The position numbers were made by a program, and so were the translations under genes. A stretch of DNA of 64,000 nucleotides from Marinospirillum alkaliphilum DSM 21637. Its GTDB lineage: Bacteria; Pseudomonadota; Gammaproteobacteria; Pseudomonadales; Halomonadaceae. This document shows, one piece after another, positions 51,986 through 61,396 of the stretch. The stretch's first letter is position 1; each line of letters begins with the position of its first letter. Where the stretch lies: positions 1 through 64,000 of the forward strand of contig NZ_FPJW01000007.1 of assembly GCF_900119735.1 (NCBI RefSeq), given 5' to 3'. Under the pieces are notes generated by a model that was given only the letters and a program-made list of their open reading frames with translations, was not told the origin of the DNA and did no database searches.

Positions 51986-54838
51986 ATGACCGACAAGAAT
52001 GCAGACCAGTACAAACACACCCTGAACCTGCCGGAAACGGATTTCCCGATGCGCGGCAATCTGCCGAGCCGCGAGCCGGAGCGCCTGAAACAGTGGGAAG
52101 CGATGGATCTTTATGCCCGCATCCGCGAAATCAGCGCCGGTCGTTCAAAGTTCATCCTGCACGATGGCCCTCCCTACGCCAACGGCAGCATCCACATCGG
52201 TCATGCGGTCAACAAGATCATCAAGGACATCATTGTCAAATCCCGCACGCTGGCCGGTTTTGATGCCGCTTATGTGCCCGGCTGGGACTGCCACGGCCTG
52301 CCGATTGAACACAAGGTTGAAACCGTGCACGGCAAAAATCAGCCGGCTGACCTGACCCGTGAGCGCTGCCGCAGTTACGCCACTGAACAGGTGGCCGAAC
52401 AGATGTCCGGTTTCAAGCGTCTGGGTGTACTGGGCGACTGGAAAGCCCCCTACCTGACCATGAACTTTGCCAACGAAGCCGGTGAAATCCGTGCGCTGGC
52501 AGAAATGGTCAAGGGCGGTTATGTCTTTAAAGGCCTGAAGCCGGTCAACTTCTGTTTTGACTGCGGCTCCGCGCTGGCTGAAGCCGAAGTGGAGTATCAG
52601 GACAAAAAGTCCGATGCCATTGATGTGGCTTTCACGGTTGAAGATGCTGACAAACTGGCGGCCGCCTTTGGTCTGGACAGCCTGCCCAAACCCGCCAGCC
52701 TTGTGATCTGGACCACCACCCCCTGGACCATTCCGGCCAACCAGGCGCTCAACGTTCATCCCGAGTTCACCTATGCACTGGTGGATACCGGTGAACGCCT
52801 GCTGCTGCTGGCTGAAGAACTGGTGGAAAGCTGCCTGCAGCGCTACGGCCTGCAAGGCAAGACTCTGGCCACCGCTCCCGGCCAGGCACTGGAGCTGATC
52901 CGTTTCCGTCATCCTTTTTATGATCGCCTGTCGCCGGTTTATCTGGCTGACTACGTTGAGCTGGGCGCGGGCACCGGTATTGTTCACTCGGCCCCGGCTT
53001 ATGGTGAGGACGACTTCCGCAGCTGCAAACACTACGGCATGAGCAACGATGACATCCTCAATCCGGTGCAGAGCAACGGTGTGTATGTGGCTGACCTGCC
53101 GTTTTTTGGCGGCCAGTTCATCTGGAAGGCCAACCCCAATATTGTGGCCAAGCTGGAAGAAGTCGGCGCGCTGCTGAAACACGAAAGCATCACTCACAGC
53201 TACATGCACTGCTGGCGTCACAAAACCCCGCTGGTTTACCGCGCCACTGCCCAGTGGTTTGTGGGCATGGACATTCAGGGCACGGATGGCAAAACCCTGC
53301 GTGAAAAAGCCCTGGCGGGTATTGAACAAACCCATTTTGTACCCAACTGGGGCCAGGCACGCCTGCATGCCATGATTGCCAACCGCCCGGACTGGTGTAT
53401 CTCACGCCAGCGCAACTGGGGTGTACCGATTCCCTTCTTCCTGCACAAGGCCACCGGTGAACTGCATCCACGCACCGTGGAGCTGATGGAACAGGTCGCA
53501 CAGCGGGTTGAAAAAGAAGGTCTGGAAGGCTGGTTCAAACTGGATGCCAGTGAACTGCTGGGCAATGAAGCCGCTGACTACGAAAAAATCACCGACACCC
53601 TGGATGTGTGGTTTGATTCCGGCACCACCCACTGGCACGTGCTGCGTGGTTCTCACCCGTTGGGGCACGAAAGTGGCCCGGTCGCCGACCTGTATCTGGA
53701 AGGCTCGGATCAGCACCGTGGCTGGTTCCACTCTTCACTGCTGACCGGTTGTGCCATTGACGGTCATCCGCCTTACCGCCAGCTGCTGACTCACGGCTTC
53801 ACCGTGGACGAGCATGGCCGCAAGATGTCCAAATCCATGGGCAACGTGGTGGCCCCTCAGGAAGTGATGGATAAAATGGGTGCTGACATCCTGCGCCTGT
53901 GGGTGGCCTCCACTGACTACTCCGGTGAAATGGCGGTATCCGATCAGATCCTGCAGCGCAGCGCAGACTCCTATCGCCGTATCCGCAACACTGCTCGCTT
54001 CCTGCTGGCCAACCTGAATGGTTTTAATCCAGCCACCGACCTGCTGCCTGCCGAAAACCTGCTGGCACTGGATCGCTGGGTGGTGGATGCTGCCCTGCAA
54101 CTGCAGGAGCGCATCACCGATGCCTATGAAAACTACCGCTTCCTGGATGTTTACCAGCAGGTGCACCACTTCTGTGTGCGCGAGCTGGGCGGCTTTTATC
54201 TGGACATCATCAAGGATCGCCAGTACACCATGCAGGCCGACTCTCAGGGTCGCCGCTCCTGCCAGACCGCGCTGTACCACATTGCCGAGGCACTGCTGCG
54301 CTGGGTGGCTCCGATCCTCAGCTTCACTGCTGAAGAAATCAACGAAGCCCTGCCGGGTGAGCGTCCTGAATCCGTGTTTTTCACCACCTGGTACCAGGGC
54401 CTGTTTGCCCTGCCGCAAAAAGCTGCCGGTGGTTTTGACCGCGACTACTGGGAACGCCTGGTGGCCGTGAAGGATGGCGTCAACAAGTGCCTGGAAGATG
54501 CCCGTAATGAAAAAATCATCAAGGGTTCACTGGCGGCAGAAGTGACACTCTATGTCGGTGATGCGCTGCTGGCAGACCTGCAGCAACTGGGCGAGGAACT
54601 GCGCTTTGTGCTGCTGACTTCCGACGTCACCCTGCGCCCGCTGGCGGAAGGTGTGGATGCCCGCACCACCGAGCTGGACGAACTGCGTGTGGCTGTAGCT
54701 GCCAGCAACAAAGCCAAGTGTGTACGCTGCTGGCACCATCGTGACGATGTTGGCAGCCATGCCGATCATCCGGAGCTGTGCGGTCGCTGCGTAACCAATC
54801 TGCCAGATGGTGAAGGTGAGCAACGCCGTTATGCCTGA
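51986..54838 (+). CDS. ileS: Isoleucyl-tRNA synthetase
   Basis: This 950-aa class I synthetase charges tRNA-Ile. HIGH-type motif: [21 protein letters not shown] motif: [12 protein letters not shown]. The CP1 editing region contains [14 protein letters not shown]. The C-terminus has a zinc-binding cysteine set ([21 protein letters not shown]) as in bacterial type I IleRS. Complete. Its last 8 nt overlap the lspA start. Confidence 0.98.
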   Translation: MTDKNADQYKHTLNLPETDFPMRGNLPSREPERLKQWEAMDLYARIREISAGRSKFILHDGPPYANGSIHIGHAVNKIIKDIIVKSRTLAGFDAAYVPGWDCHGLPIEHKVETVHGKNQPADLTRERCRSYATEQVAEQMSGFKRLGVLGDWKAPYLTMNFANEAGEIRALAEMVKGGYVFKGLKPVNFCFDCGSALAEAEVEYQDKKSDAIDVAFTVEDADKLAAAFGLDSLPKPASLVIWTTTPWTIPANQALNVHPEFTYALVDTGERLLLLAEELVESCLQRYGLQGKTLATAPGQALELIRFRHPFYDRLSPVYLADYVELGAGTGIVHSAPAYGEDDFRSCKHYGMSNDDILNPVQSNGVYVADLPFFGGQFIWKANPNIVAKLEEVGALLKHESITHSYMHCWRHKTPLVYRATAQWFVGMDIQGTDGKTLREKALAGIEQTHFVPNWGQARLHAMIANRPDWCISRQRNWGVPIPFFLHKATGELHPRTVELMEQVAQRVEKEGLEGWFKLDASELLGNEAADYEKITDTLDVWFDSGTTHWHVLRGSHPLGHESGPVADLYLEGSDQHRGWFHSSLLTGCAIDGHPPYRQLLTHGFTVDEHGRKMSKSMGNVVAPQEVMDKMGADILRLWVASTDYSGEMAVSDQILQRSADSYRRIRNTARFLLANLNGFNPATDLLPAENLLALDRWVVDAALQLQERITDAYENYRFLDVYQQVHHFCVRELGGFYLDIIKDRQYTMQADSQGRRSCQTALYHIAEALLRWVAPILSFTAEEINEALPGERPESVFFTTWYQGLFALPQKAAGGFDRDYWERLVAVKDGVNKCLEDARNEKIIKGSLAAEVTLYVGDALLADLQQLGEELRFVLLTSDVTLRPLAEGVDARTTELDELRVAVAASNKAKCVRCWHHRDDVGSHADHPELCGRCVTNLPDGEGEQRRYA

Positions 54839-55358
54839 TGCTTTGCGTGAAGCACTGCACAGCCTGAAGCTGCGCCGCAGCAGCCTGCCCTGGCTGTTGC
54901 TGGCCGGTGTGCTGCTGGCACTGGACCTCATCAGCAAGGCCTGGGTCAGCAACAGCCTGTTTTATGGTCAGCGCATCGAAGTGCTGCCGGTGTTTGATCT
55001 GGTGCTGCTGCACAACAGCGGTGCCGCCTTCAGCTTTCTGGCTGATGCCGGTGGCTGGCAGCGCTGGTTTTTTGTGCTGCTGGCAGTGGTCGCCAGCCTG
55101 TTCATTTATGGCTGGCTGAACCGCCTGCAACCCGGCGAAAAACTCACTGCACTGGCGCTGGCACTGATTCTGGGTGGCGCCATCGGCAACCTGCATGACC
55201 GCTTCTTTTACGGTTATGTGGTCGATTTCCTGGCATTTCACTGGAATCAACGTTATTTCCCGGCTTTTAACATTGCTGACGCTGGCATTACCGTGGGCGC
55301 AGTGCTGCTGATCTGGCAGTCTTTTTTCGGACAGCAGCCACCGGCTGACAAGGCTTGA
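54831..55358 (+). CDS. lspA: Lipoprotein signal peptidase (signal peptidase II)
   Basis: This 175-aa inner-membrane aspartyl protease has four TM helices and removes signal peptides from prolipoproteins. Both catalytic aspartates are in place: [17 protein letters not shown] and [11 protein letters not shown]. The usual GNLIDR appears as GNLHDR. Start choice is uncertain: ATG at 54831 overlaps ileS by 8 nt, and the frame is open to an ATG at 54807. Confidence 0.94.
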   Translation: MPDALREALHSLKLRRSSLPWLLLAGVLLALDLISKAWVSNSLFYGQRIEVLPVFDLVLLHNSGAAFSFLADAGGWQRWFFVLLAVVASLFIYGWLNRLQPGEKLTALALALILGGAIGNLHDRFFYGYVVDFLAFHWNQRYFPAFNIADAGITVGAVLLIWQSFFGQQPPADKA

Positions 55359-55466
55359 TGACCGCGGGTGCTGCTTCCGTGTTGAGCATGTTAAAATACC
55401 CGACTATTTTACTCATAATAACGCCACACCTCTGCCGAGGGTGGCCTGACTCACTGGAATAACCCC

Positions 55467-55916
55467 ATGAAAGATTTAAAAATCGGTGAAGGCACCCAGG
55501 TCACCCTGCACTTTGCCCTGCTGCTGGAAGATGGTCAGCCGGTTGATTCCACTTTTGAGCGCGACCCCGCCAGACTGGTGATCGGTGATGGCAATCTGCC
55601 GGAAGGTTTTGAAGCCTGCATTCACGGCCTGCAAGCCGGTGAACGCAAGACCTTTACTGTACCGCCGGAAAAAGCCTTTGGTCAGCACAACCCCAGCAAC
55701 ATCCAGATGTTGTCACGCTCAGATTTTGCCAACATTGATGAACTGCAGGTCGGCATGATTCTGGGCTTCACGGACAAGGCCGGTGGCGAGCTGCCGGGTG
55801 TGATTGCCGAGGTGGATGAGCGCCAGGTGAAGGTGGACTTTAACCATCCGCTGGCCGGTCGCACCCTGACCTTTGAAGTCGAGATCCTCGACGTTGCTCC
55901 CGTATCCGTTCAATAA
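55467..55916 (+). CDS. fkpB: FKBP-type peptidyl-prolyl isomerase, SlpA type
   Basis: This 149-aa protein has an FKBP domain with an inserted IF domain, as in SlpA. Motifs are VTLHFALLLEDGQPVDSTF, GDGNLPEGFEACIHGLQAGERKTF, PPEKAFGQHNPSNIQ, and VDFNHPLAGRTLTFEVEILDV. It is a prolyl isomerase and chaperone in the cytoplasm. Its usual neighbours lspA and ispH flank it here. Confidence 0.93.
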   Translation: MKDLKIGEGTQVTLHFALLLEDGQPVDSTFERDPARLVIGDGNLPEGFEACIHGLQAGERKTFTVPPEKAFGQHNPSNIQMLSRSDFANIDELQVGMILGFTDKAGGELPGVIAEVDERQVKVDFNHPLAGRTLTFEVEILDVAPVSVQ

Positions 55917-55937
55917 CCCTCTGCAGGAGACACCGGC

Positions 55938-56891
55938 ATGACTCCCAGCATCCAGCTTGCCAATCCCCGTGGTTTTTGTGCCGGGGTAGACCGCGCCATT
56001 GAAATTGTTAACCGTGCGCTGGATGTGTTCGGCCCGCCCATCTATGTGCGCCATGAAGTGGTGCACAACCGTTTTGTAGTGGATGCCCTGCGTGAGCGTG
56101 GCGCAGTGTTTGTGGATGAACTGGACGAAGTGCCGGATGACGTGATCGTGATTTTTTCTGCTCACGGGGTATCCCATGCCGTGCAGCGGGAAGCTGAACG
56201 CCGCAACCTGAAAGTTTTTGATGCCACCTGCCCACTGGTCACCAAGGTGCACATGGAAGTGTTGCGTTACGCCCGTGACGGTCAGGAGTGTGTGCTGATC
56301 GGCCACGCCGGACACCCGGAAGTGGAAGGCACCATGGGGCGTTATGACAACCGCCATGGCGGCCACATCCATCTGGTGGAAAACGAATCCGATGTGCAGC
56401 AGTTGCAGGTCAGCAATCCCGATCATCTGGCCTACGTCACCCAGACCACCCTGTCGATGGATGACACAGCGCGGGTGATTGATGCCCTGCGCCAGCGTTT
56501 CCCCAACATCAGCGGCCCGCGCAAGGATGACATCTGTTACGCCACCCAGAACCGCCAGGATGCAGTGAAAACCCTCGCCAATACCTCTGATCTGGTGCTG
56601 GTGGTTGGCAGTCCCAACAGCTCCAACTCCAACCGCCTGCGTGAACTGGCCGAGCGCATGGGTGCCAGAGCTTACCTGATTGATGGCGCGGATGACCTGC
56701 AACCCGAGTGGCTGGAAGGTGTGAAACAAATCGGCATCACTGCCGGTGCATCAGCCCCTGAAGTGCTGGTGAAAGACGTGATCCAGCGCCTGACCGAATG
56801 GGGTGCCACAGCCCCGGTGGAACTGCCCGGCCGCCCGGAAAACATCACCTTCTCCATGCCGAAAGAACTGCGCCTGACACCCGTCGACTGA
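55938..56891 (+). CDS. ispH: 4-hydroxy-3-methylbut-2-enyl diphosphate reductase
   Basis: This 317-aa iron-sulfur enzyme performs the last step of the MEP isoprenoid pathway. The cluster cysteines are in [27 protein letters not shown] and [15 protein letters not shown]. The active-site Glu/His context ([23 protein letters not shown]) is also kept. Complete. It ends the ribF-ispH run. Confidence 0.97.
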   Translation: MTPSIQLANPRGFCAGVDRAIEIVNRALDVFGPPIYVRHEVVHNRFVVDALRERGAVFVDELDEVPDDVIVIFSAHGVSHAVQREAERRNLKVFDATCPLVTKVHMEVLRYARDGQECVLIGHAGHPEVEGTMGRYDNRHGGHIHLVENESDVQQLQVSNPDHLAYVTQTTLSMDDTARVIDALRQRFPNISGPRKDDICYATQNRQDAVKTLANTSDLVLVVGSPNSSNSNRLRELAERMGARAYLIDGADDLQPEWLEGVKQIGITAGASAPEVLVKDVIQRLTEWGATAPVELPGRPENITFSMPKELRLTPVD

Positions 56892-56985
56892 GCTTATGTA
56901 ACATTGCGTTGCAGACATATCTCTAAATAGCTAATATTCATCGCGCCAAGTGCAACTTATTATTTTTCAAGGACATGGACACAAG

Positions 56986-57612
56986 ATGAATAAAGCTATT
57001 TATTGCGGTTTGCTAAGTGCCACGCTGCTTTTTACCAGTGGCATAACAAATGCCATGCAGCGTGATTTCTCATACCTCCAAGTTGGGTTAAGCGTCCTCA
57101 AATTTGATGACCCTATTGCAGTGCCCAATTCGCAAGGCTATGTAGTCTACAAAGGGTTGTCTGGCCTTAATCTATCTGCCTCGTGGCAGCCAGATGACCA
57201 TTTCTTTGTTTTCATTGATACGGATACCGTCACTAACTCTGGCTACCAGACTGAACTGACAATCTTCGACCTTTCCATGGGGGCAGGTTTTGTTGCTCCA
57301 GTAGATACAGACCAATCAACACTATTGGTTGGCCGTTTTTTTCTAGTCGGCCAAACCTATGAAGTATGCATTGAGGGTTTCTGCGGAGAAGTTGATAATG
57401 ACGGCTATGGTATCGAAGTAGGGTTGCGCCACCGATTCACAGAAAGCGGGGCAATTGAACTTGCCTGGCAGCGCCAATCTCTAGACTATTCGTCAGGATC
57501 ATTTCTGAGGCTTGGCCTTCATTTTGGGGGCAAAGGTCACGGCCTTTATGGCAACATTAAGCTCTATGACGATGCCACCCTGAGCACTTTAGCCTATCGC
57601 TACACCTTCTGA
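56986..57612 (+). CDS. Small outer-membrane beta-barrel protein
   Basis: This 208-aa exported protein has a signal peptide (MNKAIYCGLLSATLLFTSGITNA) and alternating aromatic strands (FSYLQVGLSVLKF, FFVFIDTDTV, FDLSMGAGFV). It ends in YRYTF, a C-terminal Phe as expected for an outer-membrane barrel of about eight strands. A CIEGFC pair may form a disulfide in a loop. It resembles general OMP-like barrels, but I cannot name a family. The start at 56986 gives the signal peptide; the frame is open 12 codons earlier. Codon use is somewhat more AT-rich than in the genes before it. A strong terminator follows. Confidence 0.75.
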   Translation: MNKAIYCGLLSATLLFTSGITNAMQRDFSYLQVGLSVLKFDDPIAVPNSQGYVVYKGLSGLNLSASWQPDDHFFVFIDTDTVTNSGYQTELTIFDLSMGAGFVAPVDTDQSTLLVGRFFLVGQTYEVCIEGFCGEVDNDGYGIEVGLRHRFTESGAIELAWQRQSLDYSSGSFLRLGLHFGGKGHGLYGNIKLYDDATLSTLAYRYTF

Positions 57613-57647
57613 TCAGTACCTGCGTGCTGCACTTCATTTAATCAACA

Positions 57648-57672
57648 GGGCCGGTGATCACCGGCTTTTTTA
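57648..57672 (+). terminator. Intrinsic terminator after the beta-barrel gene
   Basis: The palindrome GCCGGTGATCACCGGC (57650-57665) is followed by six T residues, 37 bp after the stop codon. Confidence 0.9.
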
Positions 57673-57891
57673 TTGCCGCCCATTATTGCAGCCAGGCGTT
57701 GCCGCTGGGACAAAATGACCCATCCCGCTACTTTGATCTGATGAGGCTTCTGATTTTTCACCCCTTTTTGCAGCCTTGAACGGCCTGAAACAACGGATTT
57801 TCTGTTCTTATTCTCCTGCAGTCTGCGGCACATGGCTTGCTGTTTAACAGCATCAATTGCAAATCAGCCATACCACAGTAAAGGACGTCTC

Positions 57892-58359
57892 ATGACTGCA
57901 TCGGTTGCTCCTTCACTTTATCAGTTGCCACTATGGGTGCTGCTGGAAAAGCAGGTAGGCCTGTCGCGCGGCTGGGAAAGCATTCACTGGCAGGTGGCCG
58001 AACTCAGCGCCCAGCCGATTGATCATCCCGAAGCGCGCGCCATGACACTGCAGCTCTACAAGGGTGACCGTGCCGCTTACCGTTTTAATCTGTCATCTCA
58101 GGCCCCCAAGCTGTTTGTGATCTGTGAAGCCCGTGAAGAAAACCAGGTGCCTCATCTGCTGACGGTTTGTCAGGATGAAGCTGCCGACTACATGGATGCC
58201 GGTCAACCGGTGCTGGACATTCCGCTGCCGGAAGCCATTCAGGCCTGGGTGGAGGCCTTCATGGCCCACCACGGTGAATGGGTGGACCCGCGTGAAGCCA
58301 ATCGCCGCCTGCGTGAAGCTGACCCTCAGCCGCGTCAGCAACCCGGGGGCTGCGGATGA
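57892..58359 (+). CDS. DUF3305 domain protein of formate dehydrogenase locus
   Basis: This 155-aa soluble protein matches DUF3305: YQLPLWVLLEKQVGLSRGWESIHWQVAEL, then LQLYKGDRAAYRFNLSSQAPKLFVICE. It is regularly the first gene of an accessory set (DUF3305, DUF3306, ferredoxin-like, TorD) beside molybdenum/tungsten formate dehydrogenases. The role is unknown. The ATG at 57892 has AAGGA 6 nt upstream. The stop overlaps the next start (ATGA). Confidence 0.85.
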   Translation: MTASVAPSLYQLPLWVLLEKQVGLSRGWESIHWQVAELSAQPIDHPEARAMTLQLYKGDRAAYRFNLSSQAPKLFVICEAREENQVPHLLTVCQDEAADYMDAGQPVLDIPLPEAIQAWVEAFMAHHGEWVDPREANRRLREADPQPRQQPGGCG

Positions 58360-59024
58360 GCCAATCAGAAACACCGGCAAGCGGTTTCCTGAGCCGCTGG
58401 TCCAACCGCAAGCAGGCCACCCGCACGGAAACCGATGCGACCACTGAGCCTACCTTAACCGTTGCCAGAACACTGGAGCATGGCCCGCTTTCGGCGGGCG
58501 CGGCGTCAGCGGTAGATGCTGAGCACGCAACCCCGAGCGAAAGTCTTTCAGACACCCAGTCCGAGGCGCTTTCCAACACCGAGCCTGAAGCGCTTGCCGA
58601 CACCCCACCCGAGCTGACTGATGCAGATATGCCATCACTGGACAGCTTGCACGCCGGCAGTGATGTTTCGATGTTTTTTTCCAAAGGTGTCAGCCAGGCA
58701 TTGCGTCAGCAGGCTTTGCGCCGCCTGTTTCACCAGCCGGAATTCAACGTGCGCTGCCCGCTGGATGAATATGCCGAAGACTACAGCCAGATGGCCACCC
58801 TGAGCAGTGAAGCCGCCGGGCAATTACGCAGCTGGGCCAAAGATCGCATCAACAATCTTCTGGATACCACACAACAACCTGATGAGCAGAACCTCCATGA
58901 ACCAGAACACCACCAATCGGCTGGCACAACGTCAGGCGATCAACAGCCTGCCACCGCTGCTGGCGATGCAGAGCAGCAGCATCAGTTACCAGAGCAACGG
59001 CCACCTGCTGATCATCGGACCTGA
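58356..59024 (+). CDS. DUF3306 domain protein of formate dehydrogenase locus
   Basis: This 222-aa protein has the DUF3306 N-terminus GFLSRWSNRKQ, a low-complexity acidic Thr/Ser/Glu/Ala-rich linker (about 25-100), and a conserved helical core: LRQQALRRLFHQPEFNVRCPLDEYAEDYSQ. The tail is Gln/Pro/His-rich and overlaps the next gene in a different frame by about 130 nt, so the last 40 residues may be tolerated filler. It is translationally coupled to DUF3305. The function is unknown. Confidence 0.82.
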   Translation: MSQSETPASGFLSRWSNRKQATRTETDATTEPTLTVARTLEHGPLSAGAASAVDAEHATPSESLSDTQSEALSNTEPEALADTPPELTDADMPSLDSLHAGSDVSMFFSKGVSQALRQQALRRLFHQPEFNVRCPLDEYAEDYSQMATLSSEAAGQLRSWAKDRINNLLDTTQQPDEQNLHEPEHHQSAGTTSGDQQPATAAGDAEQQHQLPEQRPPADHRT

Positions 59025-60603
59025 GGATCTGGCCCATCTGACCGCCGGTCAGATTCGTGGCACCCGCAGCATCACCCTGTTGGCTCATGGTGCCATCAGC
59101 AATCAGGATGAAAGCCACCTGGAGCAGGCTCTTGCCAGCGCCCAGACCAGTGCTGGTAACCTGCAGGTGATTCACACACCACTGGTCAGCCTGAAAGGCT
59201 GGCTGGGACAGTTTGAGTTGCTGGTACGTGATCAGCAGCAAAACACACCCTTTAACCCAGCGAAGGCATTAATCGGTCAGTTGCATTTTGATCTGGTGCT
59301 GGATCTGAGTGATGAGCCGGTGATACCCAGTGAACTGGCACCTGCTGGTTATTTCCATGTGGCTGCCGGTTCACATGAGCTTCAGGCCGTGATCCCGCAA
59401 CTGGGTGAACTTCAGGGTGAGTTTGAAAAACCTGCCTACATTGCCGTCAACAGCAGCATCTGTGCGCATGCGGACCGAGGGCAGACCGGCTGTACCCGCT
59501 GCCTGGATGTTTGCCCGGCAGATGCCATCAGCAGCCACAACAACACCCCGACCCATGATTTCGCCATTGCCGTGAACACCGCGCTTTGCCACGGTGCAGG
59601 CAGCTGCACCACCGCCTGCCCGACCGGTGCGCTGGCATTTGTCACCCCCCAGCCGCAAAGCCAACTCAGCCAGTTGCGCCAGTTGGTGGACACCTACCGC
59701 CAGCAGGGTGGAGAACGCCCGGCACTGCTGATCCATGCACACCAGAGCCCACCAGAGCTGGAACAACTGCCGGATTTCATCCTGCCGCTGGCACTGGAAG
59801 AAGCCGCCGGTGTGGGCATTGAAATCTGGATGTCGCTGCTGGCTGCTGGTTGCACCTTTGTAGCCATTCAGTTGACCGATGAAATGCCCAACAGCCTGCG
59901 TCAGTTGCTGCAGAAAGAAGTGGCTCTGGCCGGGCAACTGTTGACCGCGCTGGGTCATCCGGCACAGCGCATTCAAACCGTGGAAGACCAACAACTGGCC
60001 AGCCGCCTGCCGGAACTGGATCAACACTTGTCGAACTGGCACAACCTGCCCGCCAGCGATCCGTTTGAGTGGGAAGGCAAACGTGGCACATTGAATGCCG
60101 CGCTGGAGCGACTGTTTGAACAGGGTGAAGCGCTGGAAGCTGCCATTGCGCTACCCAGCGGTGCGCCCTACGGCCAGGTGCTGCTGAATACCGATGCCTG
60201 CACCCTGTGCATGAGCTGTGTGGCCCTCTGTCCCACCGGTGCCCTGCGTGGCAACAGCAACGAACAGCCCCGGCTGGCCTTTCTGGAAGCCGATTGCGTG
60301 CAGTGTGGCCTGTGTGAACGCAGTTGCCCGGAACGTGCCATCAGTCTGGAAGCCCGCTTTACACCAGCACCCGGCGAGCGCCTGCATGAGCGGGTGTTGA
60401 AGGAAGAACAGCCCTTTCATTGCATCAGTTGCGGCAAGCCTTTTGGCAGCCACAGCACCATCACCGGCATCATGAAAAAACTGCAGCACCACAGTTACTT
60501 CCAGGGTGAAGCAGCCAAACGCCTGCAAATGTGTGAAGACTGCCGGGTGCGCGACAGCTACCGCGAACTGGCTGCCGATCCCGAAGCCCAGTTGCGCCTG
60601 TAA
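58897..60603 (+). CDS. Polyferredoxin-like 4Fe-4S protein of formate dehydrogenase locus
   Basis: This protein of about 568 aa carries four [4Fe-4S] ferredoxin-type motifs in two pairs. The first pair begins near residues 189 and 231 (GCTRCLDVCPADAI, CHGAGSCTTACPTGA). The second begins near 435 and 467 (CTLCMSCVALCPTGAL, CVQCGLCERSCPERAI). A C-terminal Cys set (CISCGKPFGSH from 509, CEDCRVRDSY) follows. It probably passes electrons to or from formate dehydrogenase or helps cluster assembly. Start is uncertain between 58897 and 58882, both inside the DUF3306 frame. It is followed after 11 nt by torD. Confidence 0.85.
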   Translation: MNQNTTNRLAQRQAINSLPPLLAMQSSSISYQSNGHLLIIGPEDLAHLTAGQIRGTRSITLLAHGAISNQDESHLEQALASAQTSAGNLQVIHTPLVSLKGWLGQFELLVRDQQQNTPFNPAKALIGQLHFDLVLDLSDEPVIPSELAPAGYFHVAAGSHELQAVIPQLGELQGEFEKPAYIAVNSSICAHADRGQTGCTRCLDVCPADAISSHNNTPTHDFAIAVNTALCHGAGSCTTACPTGALAFVTPQPQSQLSQLRQLVDTYRQQGGERPALLIHAHQSPPELEQLPDFILPLALEEAAGVGIEIWMSLLAAGCTFVAIQLTDEMPNSLRQLLQKEVALAGQLLTALGHPAQRIQTVEDQQLASRLPELDQHLSNWHNLPASDPFEWEGKRGTLNAALERLFEQGEALEAAIALPSGAPYGQVLLNTDACTLCMSCVALCPTGALRGNSNEQPRLAFLEADCVQCGLCERSCPERAISLEARFTPAPGERLHERVLKEEQPFHCISCGKPFGSHSTITGIMKKLQHHSYFQGEAAKRLQMCEDCRVRDSYRELAADPEAQLRL

Positions 60604-60614
60604 GGAGAAAGATC

Positions 60615-61241
60615 ATGCATCAGGAACACCAGGCACTGCGTGCCGATATTTATGCCCTGCTGGCCAGCCTGTTCCGGTCGGCACCGTCTGCAGAACTGCT
60701 GGATTTTCTGCAGCAGATGGAGATCGACACCAGCCGTTCAAACCCCATGACCCGTGGCTGGCAATTGCTGCAACTGGCCGCTCGTCAGGCCAACCCGGAG
60801 ATGCTGGAAGATGAATACCTGCCGCTGTTCATTGGCATCGGGCAGGGGGATGTCACCCCCTTTGCTTCCTGGTATCTGACCGGTTCCATCATGGAGGCCC
60901 CGCTGATTGAGCTGCGCAAGGATTTAAAAATCCTGGGCTTCGAGCGGGAAGAAAGCAGCAAGGAGCCGGAAGACCATGTCGCCGCTTTGTGTGAAGTGAT
61001 GAGCCTGCTGATTCAGCAGGGTGCCAGTGCTGAACGCCAGGCCACGTTTTTTAATCGCCACCTGGCCGGTTGGGTTGAAGCCCTGTGCAAGGATGTACAA
61101 CAGGCTCCCAGTGCGGTGTTTTATCAGGCGGTGGCAGAACTGGCAGAAGCCTTTTTTCAGCAGGAAAAACTCTACCAGCCTGCCACTGAAACACAGCACA
61201 GCCAGGTGCAGGCGGTACAGCTTTTCAGCCCGGCAGGTTAG
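60615..61241 (+). CDS. TorD/DmsD family Tat-proofreading chaperone
   Basis: This 208-aa all-helical TorD-like chaperone has the family motif EDEYLPLFIGIGQGDVTPFASWYLTG. It should bind the twin-arginine leader of the formate dehydrogenase catalytic subunit and hold it until the molybdo-cofactor is inserted. The start follows AAGGAGA. It is the last gene of the accessory operon. Its stop codon forms the left tip of a 143-bp inverted-repeat element. Confidence 0.92.
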   Translation: MHQEHQALRADIYALLASLFRSAPSAELLDFLQQMEIDTSRSNPMTRGWQLLQLAARQANPEMLEDEYLPLFIGIGQGDVTPFASWYLTGSIMEAPLIELRKDLKILGFEREESSKEPEDHVAALCEVMSLLIQQGASAERQATFFNRHLAGWVEALCKDVQQAPSAVFYQAVAELAEAFFQQEKLYQPATETQHSQVQAVQLFSPAG

Positions 61242-61383
61242 GAAGCCTACTGATTAACTATTACGCTTGCCTATACTGCGTTGAAATTGATCTCAAAATG
61301 CTCATTTACTTCGTGTAAACTCCGCTTATTCAATCAATTTCGCCTTGTCTTGCCTGCGCTCATCACGTTAATCAGAGGCTTCC
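61241..61383. repeat. 143-bp intergenic element with near-perfect terminal inverted repeats
   Basis: The left arm GGAAGCCTACTGATTAAC (61241-61258) and the reverse complement of the right arm, GGAAGCCTCTGATTAAC (61367-61383), differ by one inserted base. Inside, GAAATTGAT (61283-61291) and ATCAATTTC (61333-61341) pair, as do further segments, so the whole element can fold into a long hairpin. It contains no gene. It fills the space between convergent torD and the HD-GYP gene and may be a dispersed intergenic repeat (MITE/ERIC-like) that also acts as a bidirectional terminator. Confidence 0.75.
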
Positions 61384-61396
61384 AGAGTAGAAGCCT

